From JBMYZL01 sp965661765 (GTDB lineage Bacteria; Bacteroidota; Bacteroidia; Flavobacteriales_D; Sanyastnellaceae): a DNA stretch of 64,000 bases. The translations under genes were made by a program, and so were the position numbers. Positions 24,634 through 33,734 of this stretch are shown piece by piece. The DNA lies in assembly GCA_965661765.1 (NCBI GenBank), contig CBFIFE010000010.1, positions 1 to 64,000 on the forward strand. The letters run 5' to 3'. The notes beneath the pieces are model-generated. The model searched no databases. It saw only the letters and a program-made list of their open reading frames with translations, and had not been told where the DNA came from. Positions within the stretch are counted from its first letter, which is position 1. Every line of letters starts with the position of its first letter.

Positions 24634-26880
24634 TTAGAACGAGTCCACAACCTCAACCCGCGGTTGAGGTGTGGCATCGTTCTCTGCTTCAGCGTGACCG
24701 GCATCGCCATGGCCGCCGAGAATCGGGGCGATGACAAGGCCGACAAGACATGTCAATTTGATCAGAATGTTCATTGACGGACCTGAGGTGTCTTTGAATG
24801 GATCGCCGACAGTGTCGCCAGTGACGGCCGCTTTGTGGGCATCCGAACCCTTGAAGGTCATTTTTCCGTCGATTTCCACACCTGCCTCGAAGGACTTCTT
24901 GGCGTTGTCCCAAGCGCCACCGGCGTTGTTTTGGAAGATCGCCCAGAGGACACCACTCACCGTGACGCCTGCCATGTAACCGCCAAGGGTTTCGGCGGCC
25001 CAAGCGTGGGGCATGCCGAAGAGCAATGGCAACAACCCGATTGCCAAAGGAAAGGCGATGGTCATGGCGCCAGGGAGCATCATTTCACGCAAAGCCGCTT
25101 GAGTCGAAATGTCCACGCACTTGCCATACTCCGGTGTGCCAGTGCCCTCCATAATGCCCGGAATTTCTTTGAACTGTCGGCGAACTTCTTTGACCATCTC
25201 CATGGCAGCTTTGCCGACAGAATTCATGGCCAATGCGGAGAAAACAACGGGGACCATCCCGCCGATGAAGAGCGCAGACAAGACGTTCGCTTTGAAAATG
25301 TTGATGCCGTCGATGCCGGTGAATTCGACGTAGGCGGCGAACAAGGCCAAGGCAGTCAAGGCAGCAGAGGCAATGGCGAAGCCCTTGCCGATGGCCGCAG
25401 TCGTGTTGCCGACGGAGTCGAGGATGTCCGTGCGTTCCCTGACTTCGTCGGGGAGTTCGCTCATCTCCGCAATGCCGCCAGCGTTGTCAGCAATAGGGCC
25501 GAATGCGTCGATGGCCAATTGCATTGCCGTGGTGGCCATCATGGCCGAGGCAGCAATCGCCACGCCGTAGAATCCGGCGAATGCATAGGCTGTGTAAATC
25601 GCAGTTGCAAAAAGCAGAATGGGGCCGAAGGTGGAAATCATGCCCGTCGCCAAACCAGCAATGATGTTCGTTGCTGCGCCAGTAGATGACTTTTGAACGA
25701 TGCCCAAGACGGGCTTTTTGCCCAATCCTGTGAAGTGTTCGGTCATGACGCTGATGACGCCGCCGACCACCAATCCCACAATCACCGCATAGAAAACATC
25801 CAATGATGTGAACTCGATGGCGATGGCGCCGCCGATTTCGCTCATGTTCATTGTGGCGGGAAGCATCCACTGGATGAGGAAAAAGGATGCAACAGCGGTC
25901 AAGAGAATCGAGCCCCAGTTGCCGCGGTTGAGTGCTGCTTGGACGTCGCTTTCCTTCGCACCTTCTTTGACGCGAATGATCATGCCGCCGAGGATGGAAA
26001 AGACGATGCCGAGGGCAGCGATGACGAGGGGCAGGAGGATGGTGGACATGCCGCCGAACGCATCGTCAAGGCCATTTGGATTTGTGCCACGGATGACCGC
26101 GTTGCCCAAAACCATCGCAGCAAGAACGGTGGCGACATAAGATCCAAAGAGGTCAGCGCCCATGCCGGCAACGTCACCCACATTGTCGCCTACGTTGTCG
26201 GCGATGGTGGCGGGGTTGCGGGGGTCGTCCTCAGGAATGCCGGCTTCCACCTTTCCCACGAGGTCAGCGCCGACGTCGGCCGCTTTCGTGTAGATGCCAC
26301 CGCCAACGCGTGCGAAGAGCGCGATGGACTCAGCCCCGAGCGAGAAGCCAGCGAGTGCCTCCAAAATGACAGTCATGTCTTCCACGTTCGAAAAAGCACC
26401 GCCTGAGAATTTGAAGAGCAGAATGATGAAAATCACGCTCAGCCCAAAGACCGCAAGGCCAGCAACCCCGAGACCCATCACCATGCCGCCGGTGAAGGAA
26501 ACCTTCAGGCCTTGGGCAAGGGAAGTGCGGGCTGCTTGGGTGGTCCGAACATTGGCCTGTGTGGCGATGCGCATGCCGATGTTGCCAGCGAGGGCCGAAA
26601 AAACGGCGCCAATAACGAAGGCCACAACAATGAGCCAATGGGTGGTGGGCACGATGGTGGAAACAAACCCGAGCAAGGCGCCTGCAATGACGACGAAAAT
26701 CGCCAGAATGCGGTATTCCGCCTTGAGAAAGGCCAAAGCGCCTTCATGAATGTGTTTGGCAATTTCTGCCATCCGGGCTTCACCTGCGTCTTGTTTGCGT
26801 ACCCAAGCAGATTGAATGGCCATTACCACCAAGCCGAGCAAGGCGAGGCCAGGGACGAGATACAACATCATTTTGTCCAT
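24634..26880 (-). CDS. hppA: Membrane-bound ion-pumping pyrophosphatase
   Basis: A 748-residue, roughly 16-helix inner-membrane pump that couples pyrophosphate hydrolysis to cation export. The substrate-binding motif GGGIYTKAADVGADLVGKVE and DNVGDNVGDVAGMGADLFGS are intact. At the potassium-determining position the sequence is GNTTAAIGKG: Ala there is typical of potassium-dependent enzymes (independent ones have Lys). Whether it exports protons or sodium cannot be settled by eye. The ATG at 26880 (MDKMMLYLV) is preferred; another in frame at 26904 sits within a GCGCCG/CGGCGC hairpin (26896-26912). Confidence 0.95.
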   Translation of the reverse strand: MDKMMLYLVPGLALLGLVVMAIQSAWVRKQDAGEARMAEIAKHIHEGALAFLKAEYRILAIFVVIAGALLGFVSTIVPTTHWLIVVAFVIGAVFSALAGNIGMRIATQANVRTTQAARTSLAQGLKVSFTGGMVMGLGVAGLAVFGLSVIFIILLFKFSGGAFSNVEDMTVILEALAGFSLGAESIALFARVGGGIYTKAADVGADLVGKVEAGIPEDDPRNPATIADNVGDNVGDVAGMGADLFGSYVATVLAAMVLGNAVIRGTNPNGLDDAFGGMSTILLPLVIAALGIVFSILGGMIIRVKEGAKESDVQAALNRGNWGSILLTAVASFFLIQWMLPATMNMSEIGGAIAIEFTSLDVFYAVIVGLVVGGVISVMTEHFTGLGKKPVLGIVQKSSTGAATNIIAGLATGMISTFGPILLFATAIYTAYAFAGFYGVAIAASAMMATTAMQLAIDAFGPIADNAGGIAEMSELPDEVRERTDILDSVGNTTAAIGKGFAIASAALTALALFAAYVEFTGIDGINIFKANVLSALFIGGMVPVVFSALAMNSVGKAAMEMVKEVRRQFKEIPGIMEGTGTPEYGKCVDISTQAALREMMLPGAMTIAFPLAIGLLPLLFGMPHAWAAETLGGYMAGVTVSGVLWAIFQNNAGGAWDNAKKSFEAGVEIDGKMTFKGSDAHKAAVTGDTVGDPFKDTSGPSMNILIKLTCLVGLVIAPILGGHGDAGHAEAENDATPQPRVEVVDSF

Positions 26881-26976
26881 AGGTCGTAGTGTGTTGCGCC
26901 GCATTTCGGCGCGGTTATCGTTAGGTTGTTTTCGTTCTTTCTTTCAGTCTTTCAGCCTTGCGTTTGGCTTCTGGCA

Positions 26977-27957
26977 TCAGGCCACGTACGTGACGCTTTT
27001 GACAGCCTCCATGATGTCAGCGACCTGAGGCAATGCCTCGTCAATCAGCGTGGGGGCAAATGCGAAAGGCGTGTCGCTTTGGCAGAGGCGACGAATCGGT
27101 GCATCGAGGTGGTCGAACGCATGGCGCTGCACGCGATAGGCCACTTCACTGCTGATGCTGGCCACGGGGAAGCTCTCCTCCACGATGACCAGGCGATTTG
27201 TTTTCTTGACGCTTTCAACGATTGTATCGATGTCGAGGGGACGAATGGAGACCAAATCAATGATTTCCACCTCCACACCCTCCTTCGCCAATTCATCCGC
27301 TGCGGCATGAACGGTTTTGAGGATTTTGCCGAAGGACACAATGGTGCATGCATCGCCCTGGCGACGAATGTTTGCTTTGCCGATGGGGACGAGGTATTCG
27401 CCGTCCGGGATGAGGCCTTTGTCACCGTACATCTTTTCGGACTCCATGATCAAGACCGGGTCGTTGTCGCGAATCGCCGACTTCAAGAGGCCTTTTGCCT
27501 CGTAAGGAGTGAAAGGCGTGACGACCTTCAATCCGGGGATGGAGGCGTACATCGATTCAAAGGACTGGCTGTGGGTGGCAGCGAGTTGCCCCGCTTGGCC
27601 GTTGGGCCCCCGGAAGACAATCGGCACGTTGTACTGGCCGCCTGACATTTGAAGCATTTTGGCGGCGTGGTTGATGATTTGGTCTGCAGCAAGAATCGCA
27701 AAATTCCAAGTCATGAACTCCACAATCGGCCGAAGCCCGTTCATCGCAGCCCCAACAGCAATGCCGCTGAAACCCAGCTCGGCAATCGGCGTGTCAATCA
27801 CACGTTCCGGGCCAAATTCGTCCAACATGCCTTTCGAAGCCTTGTACGCTCCGTTGTATTCCGCGACCTCTTCACCCATGAGGAAAACGTTCTGATCGCG
27901 ACGCATTTCTTCCCTCATGGCCTCTGCAACAGCTTCCCGGAATTGTACCTCTCTCAT
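26977..27957 (-). CDS. pdhB: Pyruvate dehydrogenase E1 component, beta subunit
   Basis: A 326-residue transketolase-like subunit that, with an alpha subunit, decarboxylates pyruvate with thiamine diphosphate and acetylates lipoate on E2. It begins MREVQFREAVAEAMREEMRR and shows FLMGEEVAEYNGAYK, DTPIAELGFSGIAVGAAM, GGQYNVPIVFRGPNG and the C-terminal LVIVEESFPVASISSEVA. The alpha and E2 genes are not in the window. A TACCTTTG box (27983-27990) lies 25 bases upstream, divergent from the etfBA promoter. Branched-chain oxo-acid E1 beta is similar but less likely. Confidence 0.92.
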   Translation of the reverse strand: MREVQFREAVAEAMREEMRRDQNVFLMGEEVAEYNGAYKASKGMLDEFGPERVIDTPIAELGFSGIAVGAAMNGLRPIVEFMTWNFAILAADQIINHAAKMLQMSGGQYNVPIVFRGPNGQAGQLAATHSQSFESMYASIPGLKVVTPFTPYEAKGLLKSAIRDNDPVLIMESEKMYGDKGLIPDGEYLVPIGKANIRRQGDACTIVSFGKILKTVHAAADELAKEGVEVEIIDLVSIRPLDIDTIVESVKKTNRLVIVEESFPVASISSEVAYRVQRHAFDHLDAPIRRLCQSDTPFAFAPTLIDEALPQVADIMEAVKSVTYVA

Positions 27958-27982
27958 GTCCGATGTGTTTGATTTTGGGGGG

Positions 27983-27990
27983 CAAAGGTA
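27983..27990 (-). promoter_or_regulatory. -7 box of pdhB
   Basis: TACCTTTG on the minus strand, 25 bases before the pdhB ATG. Confidence 0.55.
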
Positions 27991-28065
27991 AGGGTTTCAC
28001 AAATGTTGGAGGAACAGAAAATGCATTCCATGCCATTGCGTGGTGTTCGAGGGGGGCAAGCGCAT

Positions 28066-28073
28066 TAACTTCG
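28066..28073 (+). promoter_or_regulatory. -7 box of etfBA
   Basis: TAACTTCG, 18 bases before the etfB ATG, in the divergent pdhB/etfB gap. Confidence 0.5.
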
Positions 28074-28091
28074 CGCCACAAGACAACAAAA

Positions 28092-28832
28092 ATGAAAATT
28101 CTTGTTTGCATCAGCCAAGCCCCGGACACCACCAGTCGCATTGCTTTCAAAGACGGCAATACGGCTTTTGACGAGTCGGGCGTTCAATTCATTGTCAATC
28201 CTTACGATGAGTGGTACGCGCTCGTTCGGGCCGTCGAGTTGAAGGAGAGCGGGGGGGGAAGCGTCACCACCTTAACAGTGGGCGGAGCATCCTGTGATCC
28301 TGTGATTCGGAAGGCATTGGCCATCGGAGCAGACGATGCGATTCGCATCGATGCCGAGCCAGTGGACAGCATGCAGGTGGCGCGTTTGATCGCTGCGCAC
28401 GCGGAGGGGAAGGGGTACGATTTGGTGATGTTTGGCAAGGAAACGATTGACCACAACGGATCGGTTGTCCCGGGGATGGTTGCGGAATTGTTGGATTTGC
28501 CATTTGTGGCCTTGGCAACGTCGTTGGAAATCGAGGGGGATTTGGCCAAACTCAAGCGGGAAGTCGCCGGTGGGGATGAGTCCGTCGAGGGTTCTTTGCC
28601 CATGGTGGTCAGCGCGGCCAAGGGGATGGCGGAACAGCGCATCCCGAACATGCGCGGCATCATGAGTGCTCGCTCGAAGCCCTTGGTGGTGGAGTCGCCG
28701 GCAGAGGCAGCGTTGGGCACGAAAGTGCGGGTGTTTGCCCTCCCGCCGGCGAAAGGGGATTGCAAAATGATTCCTGCAGAATCAGCGGAAGAACTCATTC
28801 GTCTCTTGCGAGAGGAAGCAAAAGTGATTTGA
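28092..28832 (+). CDS. etfB: Electron transfer flavoprotein, beta subunit
   Basis: A 246-residue subunit that binds AMP and carries electrons from acyl-CoA dehydrogenases, with EtfA, toward the quinone pool. It starts MKILVCISQAPDTTSRIAFK and has NPYDEWYALVRAVEL, VMFGKETIDHNGSVVPGMVA and the anchor loop near LPMVVSAAKG. The open frame continues to 27963, but the ATG at 28092 follows the promoter and gives the normal length. One base separates its stop from etfA. Confidence 0.95.
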   Translation: MKILVCISQAPDTTSRIAFKDGNTAFDESGVQFIVNPYDEWYALVRAVELKESGGGSVTTLTVGGASCDPVIRKALAIGADDAIRIDAEPVDSMQVARLIAAHAEGKGYDLVMFGKETIDHNGSVVPGMVAELLDLPFVALATSLEIEGDLAKLKREVAGGDESVEGSLPMVVSAAKGMAEQRIPNMRGIMSARSKPLVVESPAEAALGTKVRVFALPPAKGDCKMIPAESAEELIRLLREEAKVI

Positions 28833-28833
28833 T

Positions 28834-29778
28834 ATGGCGATTTTAACGATAATCAACACGAAAGAGGGCTTGGCGAACAAGGCCAGTCTCGAGGCAGCGA
28901 GCTATGGCTCGGCAATGGCGAAGACCCTGGGCGTTCCATCTGTGGCGGTTGTCGCTGGTTCCCTCACAGGAGATGGGGGCTTGGGCAATGTGGGTGTGGA
29001 CAAGGTCTTGCACAGGTCGGAAGCTCTGGGGGATGAGGGGCAACTTGCGCGTTTGTCGGCTGCTGCCGCAGACGAATGCGGGGCGACAATCGTTGTGATG
29101 TCGCACGACCACACGGGGCGCGCTGTCGCTCCGCGGGTTGCTGTGCGTTTGGGGGCTGGGTTGGTCAGCGGTGTGACCGCACTGCCCGATGGGGGAGCGG
29201 TGCGACGCAATGTGTTCTCGGGCAAAGCCATGGCGGAAGTGGAGGTGACGACAGAAAAGGCCGTATACACCATCACGCCGAATGCTTTTGGTGTGGCTGC
29301 TGGGTCGGGCAATGCAGCGGTCGAAAGTTTTGACGCTGAGGTCGGTCCGGCGAGGGTCAGGGTGACAGCTCCGGCAGAGACAGGCGGAGAGGACATGGTT
29401 CCATTGCCTGAAGCAGAATTGGTGGTGTCAGCAGGGCGAGGATTGAAAGGCCCCGAGCACTGGGGCATCGTCGAGGAATTGGCCCAAGCCCTGGGCGCCA
29501 CCACTGCCTGCAGTCGCCCAGTGAGCGATATCGGTTGGAGACCTCACCACGAGCACGTCGGCCAAACCGGCATCACCATTCGGCCCAATCTTTACATTGC
29601 CGCAGGGATCAGTGGGGCGATTCAGCATTTGGCTGGAGTCAACCAATCCAAAGTCATCGTTGTCATCAACACCGACCCAGAAGCGCCTTTTTTCAAAGCC
29701 GCGGATTACGGCATCGTCGGGGACGCTTTTGAGGTGCTTCCCAAGCTGACCGCTGCAGCGAAGGCCCTCGGTCACTGA
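28834..29778 (+). CDS. etfA: Electron transfer flavoprotein, alpha subunit
   Basis: A 314-residue partner of EtfB that holds the FAD. The C-terminal FAD domain is classic: VSAGRGLKGPEHWGIVEELA, ACSRPVSDIGWRPHHEHVGQ, GITIRPNLYIAAGISGAIQH and VVINTDPEAPFFKAADYGIV. It is translated directly after etfB on the same message. No acyl-CoA dehydrogenase or ETF:quinone oxidoreductase lies nearby. Confidence 0.96.
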   Translation: MAILTIINTKEGLANKASLEAASYGSAMAKTLGVPSVAVVAGSLTGDGGLGNVGVDKVLHRSEALGDEGQLARLSAAAADECGATIVVMSHDHTGRAVAPRVAVRLGAGLVSGVTALPDGGAVRRNVFSGKAMAEVEVTTEKAVYTITPNAFGVAAGSGNAAVESFDAEVGPARVRVTAPAETGGEDMVPLPEAELVVSAGRGLKGPEHWGIVEELAQALGATTACSRPVSDIGWRPHHEHVGQTGITIRPNLYIAAGISGAIQHLAGVNQSKVIVVINTDPEAPFFKAADYGIVGDAFEVLPKLTAAAKALGH

Positions 29779-29880
29779 GTCGGCGCTGGGTGCACACATT
29801 CTTTCCCTGCGATGATGCTCATCCAATAGCGGGTGACTACCTTCGCTTCTTGTTGCAGCGGACTGCAAAAACCGGTTTGG

Positions 29881-30474
29881 ATGAAGAAGGTTGAATTGGA
29901 AATTGTGGACATTGCTCTGAGCGGCAGTTCTTCAGGCGCTTATGCATTGGTGTTGGGTGAATTGTCTGGCACTCGGCGGCTGCCCATTGTCATCGGTTCG
30001 CCGGAGGCACAGGCCATCGCCATCGAGATGGAGAACATGAAAGCCTCGCGGCCCTTGACGCACGATTTGTTTCACAGTGCTTTTGAGATGTTTGGGCTGA
30101 CAGTGGAGGAAGTGCTGATTTACAACATGGTCGAGGGCATCTTCTATGCCAAACTCATCTGCTCCAACGGATCCAAAACCGAAGAAATCGATGCGCGTCC
30201 GAGCGATGCAGTTGCCTTGGCCTGCCGATTCAAATGCCCGATTCGCTGTTACGAGTCCGTTCTAGAATCTGCCGGGATCGACAACCAAGAAGAGGATGAT
30301 GAGGATCCTTTGTTCGACGTGGAAATTGAGGAGGAAGAACAGGAGGAAGCGCCGGCGAAAGCGAAGTCCATCGAGGAGTTGCAGACGGAGCTGAATGAAG
30401 CCATCGGCAGAGAAGATTATGAACGGGCGTCCCAGATTCGCGATGAGATGGAGCGCCGCAACCCGAACAATTGA
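29881..30474 (+). CDS. Bifunctional nuclease family protein (BFN/DUF151) with UVR-like tail
   Basis: A 197-residue protein. Residues 1-130 match the bifunctional nuclease domain (GAYALVLGELSGTRRLPIVI, ARPSDAVALACRFKCPI). An acidic linker (EEDDEDPLFDVEIEEEEQEE, about 137-157) leads to a UVR-like helical pair at the C terminus (LNEAIGREDYERASQIRDEM). The family is linked to DNA/RNA cleavage and stress but is poorly characterised. The ATG at 29881 gives the conserved MKKVELEIV start. Its stop overlaps the purE start by one base (TGATG). A TACCTTCG box lies about 40 bases upstream. Confidence 0.9.
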   Translation: MKKVELEIVDIALSGSSSGAYALVLGELSGTRRLPIVIGSPEAQAIAIEMENMKASRPLTHDLFHSAFEMFGLTVEEVLIYNMVEGIFYAKLICSNGSKTEEIDARPSDAVALACRFKCPIRCYESVLESAGIDNQEEDDEDPLFDVEIEEEEQEEAPAKAKSIEELQTELNEAIGREDYERASQIRDEMERRNPNN

Positions 30475-31004
30475 TGTCGATCTCGCGATCCCTTTCGCCC
30501 ACCGTGGGCATCATTATGGGCAGCGCCAGTGATTGGCCGGTGATGCAAGAAGCGGCCGAAGCCCTCGACCATCTCGCCGTTTCCTACGAAGTCGAGATTG
30601 TTTCTGCACATCGCACCCCAGAGCGAATGATGACCTACGCTTCCGAAGCCGCTGCCCGTGGGCTCAAAGTCATCATTGCAGGTGCTGGTGGTGCGGCCCA
30701 CTTGCCGGGCATGACGGCTTCCGTCACCCCCTTGCCGGTCATCGGCGTGCCTGTCAAGAGCAGGAATTCCATTGATGGTTGGGATTCCGTTCTGTCCATC
30801 TTGCAGATGCCCGCCGGTGTGCCAGTGGCCACAGTTGCTTTGGATGGCGCCCGCAATGCTGGCATCCTTGCTGCGCAGATTGTGGCAGCTGCAGACCCGG
30901 ACTTGCTGGAACGCATCCAGTCCTTCAAAGGCGCTTTGAAAGAAAAGGTCATGGTTTCGGCTGAGGAGCTGTCGAAGACTTTGCGTCAGAAGGAGACCAA
31001 ATGA
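30474..31004 (+). CDS. purE: N5-carboxyaminoimidazole ribonucleotide mutase
   Basis: A 176-residue class I PurE that moves the carboxyl group of N5-CAIR to form CAIR in purine synthesis. Signatures are GIIMGSASDWPVM, VSAHRTPERM, AGAGGAAHLPGM and VPVATVALDGARNAGILA. The start is the ATG at 30474, overlapping the preceding stop by one base. The class I form normally works with PurK, which is not in this window. Confidence 0.96.
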   Translation: MSISRSLSPTVGIIMGSASDWPVMQEAAEALDHLAVSYEVEIVSAHRTPERMMTYASEAAARGLKVIIAGAGGAAHLPGMTASVTPLPVIGVPVKSRNSIDGWDSVLSILQMPAGVPVATVALDGARNAGILAAQIVAAADPDLLERIQSFKGALKEKVMVSAEELSKTLRQKETK

Positions 31005-31013
31005 TTGGAGGAA

Positions 31014-31928
31014 ATGAGTTCAGAACACAGCCACGTCTCCTTTGATCCAAAGGCGCTTGAAACCCGCGTCCTTCACGGTTTGCTGCTTGGCGGGATTGCC
31101 CCTCGTCCCATTGCATTGGCCTCCACCATCGATGCGCAAGGCAGACCCAATTTGGCCCCATTCAGTTACTTCAATGTGTTTTCAGCGGCGCCCCCTGTTG
31201 TGATTTTCAGTCCCGCCCGAAGAGGACGGGATGGCTCGACAAAACACACCTATGAGAATGTGAAGGTCGTGGCTGAAGTGGTGATCAACCTCGTCGACTT
31301 CGACATGGTTCATGCATGCAGCCTGGCTTCATCCGATTTCGCCGAGGGGGTAGACGAGTTCAAAAAGTCAGGACTGACCCCGTTGCCTGCGGATTGCGTT
31401 CGCCCACCACGGGTGGCGGAGAGTCCCGTCTCGCTCGAGTGCAGGGTCATGCGGGTGGAGGATTTGGCAGAAGCGCCAGGAGCGGGTTCGCTCGTGGTTT
31501 GTGAAGTGCTTCGCATGCACTTCCGCTCAGATGTCATGGCCACAGATGCCTCCGTGGATCCTTGGAAGTTGGATTTGGTCGGCCGTTGTGGTGGCAATGC
31601 TTATGTCCGGGCAAGCGGTGAGGCGTTGTTCGAAGTGCCCAAGCCCTTGACGGTGGTCGGTATGGGGGTGGATGAATTGCCTGAGGACATTCGTCAAAGC
31701 ACGGTTTTGACTGGCGCTGATTTGGCCCAACTCGCCACTTTCGCCGAATGCCCTGACGAAACAGAAGTGAATGAGCACAAGTTGATGGAGCTCGCGGATC
31801 TTTTCATGACCCATGAGGGGGCAGGTGCGGCTTTGGAGCTGGCGCTTCACCAGCAGGCCCAGCGAGAAATTCACAATGGCGATGTGAATCGAGCATGGAA
31901 AACTTTGCTCGCATTCAATGCAGGCTGA
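31014..31928 (+). CDS. Flavin reductase family protein (FMN-binding split barrel)
   Basis: A 304-residue protein whose N-terminal two thirds match the flavin-reductase-like FMN-binding split barrel: GIAPRPIALASTIDAQGRPN and NLAPFSYFNVFSAAPPVVIF are the FMN-binding strands. The C-terminal 100 residues are a helical extension typical of the longer Bacteroidota members. It probably binds FMN in the cytoplasm; the substrate is unknown. A GGAGG Shine-Dalgarno at 31007-31011 supports the ATG at 31014. The gap to purE is only 9 bases. Confidence 0.85.
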   Translation: MSSEHSHVSFDPKALETRVLHGLLLGGIAPRPIALASTIDAQGRPNLAPFSYFNVFSAAPPVVIFSPARRGRDGSTKHTYENVKVVAEVVINLVDFDMVHACSLASSDFAEGVDEFKKSGLTPLPADCVRPPRVAESPVSLECRVMRVEDLAEAPGAGSLVVCEVLRMHFRSDVMATDASVDPWKLDLVGRCGGNAYVRASGEALFEVPKPLTVVGMGVDELPEDIRQSTVLTGADLAQLATFAECPDETEVNEHKLMELADLFMTHEGAGAALELALHQQAQREIHNGDVNRAWKTLLAFNAG

Positions 31929-31953
31929 TCACCACCTGCTGTCCTTCCCTTCG

Positions 31954-31961
31954 TACCTTTG
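31954..31961 (+). promoter_or_regulatory. -7 box of the DUF3127 gene
   Basis: TACCTTTG ends 4 bases before the ATG at 31966, implying a leaderless or near-leaderless transcript. Confidence 0.65.
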
Positions 31962-31965
31962 AGTC

Positions 31966-32343
31966 ATGTCGTTTGAGATCAAAGGAACCGTCAAGAAGCT
32001 TTTTGACCAGCAGGATTTCCCCAGTGGCTTTTACAAGCGGGATTTCGTCATCACCACGCAAGAGCAGTATCCGCAGGATTTGAAGTTTTCTGCGTTGAAA
32101 GAAAAATCGGAGCAGCTCAGTGGCGTGCAAGAAGGGAGCATCGTCAATGTGAAGTTCGACGTTCGTGGACGCGAATACAACGGGAATTATTACGTGGACT
32201 TGAATGCTTGGCGGGTGGAGCCGATGACTGCCGACGCGGGTGGAGGGGCGCAACAGGTTCCGCCTGCTCAAGATGCTCCGCCGATCCCGACGACGCCGCC
32301 AGACTTTGGTCCGGCAGACGACGACGACGACCTGCCATTCTGA
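31966..32343 (+). CDS. DUF3127 protein with SSB-like acidic tail
   Basis: A 125-residue small protein of the DUF3127 family, frequent in Bacteroidota. Residues 1-90 form a beta-rich OB-like domain (EIKGTVKKLFDQQDFPSGFY, NVKFDVRGREYNGNYYVDLN, AWRVE). A Pro/Ala-rich linker leads to the acidic C terminus DDDDDLPF, which looks like the SSB tail that recruits DNA-repair partners. A role in single-stranded DNA metabolism is therefore plausible but inferred. Confidence 0.85.
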   Translation: MSFEIKGTVKKLFDQQDFPSGFYKRDFVITTQEQYPQDLKFSALKEKSEQLSGVQEGSIVNVKFDVRGREYNGNYYVDLNAWRVEPMTADAGGGAQQVPPAQDAPPIPTTPPDFGPADDDDDLPF

Positions 32344-32385
32344 TCAGCGCAGCGGATAGACGGGGGCGTGAGGGTGTTTCTTGGT

Positions 32386-32436
32386 ATGGACAACAACAAG
32401 CCGGCGCAGGCCAGAATCAAGAAAAGGATGACATGA
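32386..32436 (+). CDS. Possible 16-codon upstream ORF
   Basis: A short basic frame, MDNNKPAQARIKKRMT, whose stop overlaps the start of the M16 peptidase gene in an ATGA, the same coupling seen at nine other junctions in the window. It may be a leader peptide for translational coupling, or chance. No promoter box was found nearer than the DUF3127 gene. Confidence 0.3.
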   Translation: MDNNKPAQARIKKRMT

Positions 32437-33710
32437 GGAAACTGGCCACGAGTTCGGGATTGGCAGCCTTGCAGGCTGAGGAGAATTTGGTGATTGATCG
32501 TCTGGAAAATGGCATGCGTGTCATTTATCGGCAGACGGCTCGCCCGGTGAGCCATTGTGGCTTGATCATCCCTGCAGGCACCCGCGACGAACTGGCAGCT
32601 TGTGGCGAAGAAGGTGCTGCGCATTTCATTGAACACATGTTGTTCAAAGGGACGAAAAAGCGCAGGTCGTTTCACGTGCTCAACCGCCTGGACAGCGTCG
32701 GTGGAGAATTCAATGCCTACACCACGAAGGAGGAGACTTGGTTGCATGCCAGTTTTTTGGGCGAGCACCTCGAAAGGGCTGTGGAGTTGATCGCTGACAT
32801 TGGGTTTGAGGCGACGTTTCCCGAGGGCGAACTGGCAAAAGAACGCGTGGTCATCCTCGATGAGTTGCATGCGTATTTGGATCAACCGGGCGACGCCATT
32901 TTTGACGACTTTGAGGCCAAAATTTTTGCGGGCCATGCAATGGCAGGAAACATTTTGGGCACGCCTGAGAGCGTCAAGGCGATGACGCGGGAGAGCCTAT
33001 TGGGGTTTGTCTGCCGGTTGTACAACCCGTCCCACATGGTGTTCAGCGTGGTGTCGGATCGCCCTTGGCGACAAGTGAAGCGTTTGTTGGACAAACACCT
33101 TGGGACACGCAGCGGCAGCAACATGCCGAGACCAGAGCGTCAGGCAGTTGAACCGCTCCCGGCATTTGACGAGCGGGAGAGCAAAAATCTTCACCAGGCT
33201 CACCATTTGATGGGCACCCTGGTGCCAGGTGCCGATCACCCCGATCGCCTGGGCTTGAGCCTCTTGGCGAATTACCTCGGCGGACCGACGATGAACAACC
33301 GGTTGAGTTTGTCGGTGAGAGAACGCCACGGATTGGCCTATCACGTCGAATGTTCCTACACGCCTTACACGGATGTGGGCCTGTTTTCGGTGTATTTCGG
33401 AACCGATGAGCAGTCTCGGGGGAAAGCCGAGCGGCTGGTGATGAAGGAACTCAAGGCGGCTCGTGAACAGAAGTTGGGCACCCGCGCGTTGCACGACTTG
33501 AAGCGGCAAGTCACTGGCCACATTGCGCTTTCACAAGATTCTGGTGGCAGTTTGATGTCAGGGCTGGGGAAGAGCCTTCTGTTGTACGACCGAGTTGAAT
33601 CCCTGCAAACCCTGTTCGCGGCCATCGAGGCAGTGAAGGCAGAGGACTTGTTGCGCCTGGCAAATGAGCACCTGACAACAGAGAGCATCAGCCACTTGGT
33701 CTATACGTAA
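32433..33710 (+). CDS. M16 family zinc metallopeptidase
   Basis: A 425-residue peptidase of the pitrilysin/processing-peptidase type. The inverted zinc motif HxxEH is HFIEHMLFKGT, with the distal glutamate in ERVVILDELHAYLD. The second half carries the paired inactive-like domain with RLSLSVRERHGLAYHVE, the R-x-x-x-G-L-AY block that binds substrate. There is no signal peptide, which suggests a cytoplasmic location. The ATG at 32433 gives the normal length; the open frame to the left is antisense or overlaps DUF3127. Confidence 0.92.
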   Translation: MRKLATSSGLAALQAEENLVIDRLENGMRVIYRQTARPVSHCGLIIPAGTRDELAACGEEGAAHFIEHMLFKGTKKRRSFHVLNRLDSVGGEFNAYTTKEETWLHASFLGEHLERAVELIADIGFEATFPEGELAKERVVILDELHAYLDQPGDAIFDDFEAKIFAGHAMAGNILGTPESVKAMTRESLLGFVCRLYNPSHMVFSVVSDRPWRQVKRLLDKHLGTRSGSNMPRPERQAVEPLPAFDERESKNLHQAHHLMGTLVPGADHPDRLGLSLLANYLGGPTMNNRLSLSVRERHGLAYHVECSYTPYTDVGLFSVYFGTDEQSRGKAERLVMKELKAAREQKLGTRALHDLKRQVTGHIALSQDSGGSLMSGLGKSLLLYDRVESLQTLFAAIEAVKAEDLLRLANEHLTTESISHLVYT

Positions 33711-33734
33711 TCCGTGTCTGCGCCCAAGCCGCCT

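Noticed and set aside
26881..26904. Upstream start for hppA (MRRNTLRP...)
   Set aside because: The extra residues are basic and unlike the family N terminus, and the ATG sits inside a GC hairpin; the ATG at 26880 was preferred.
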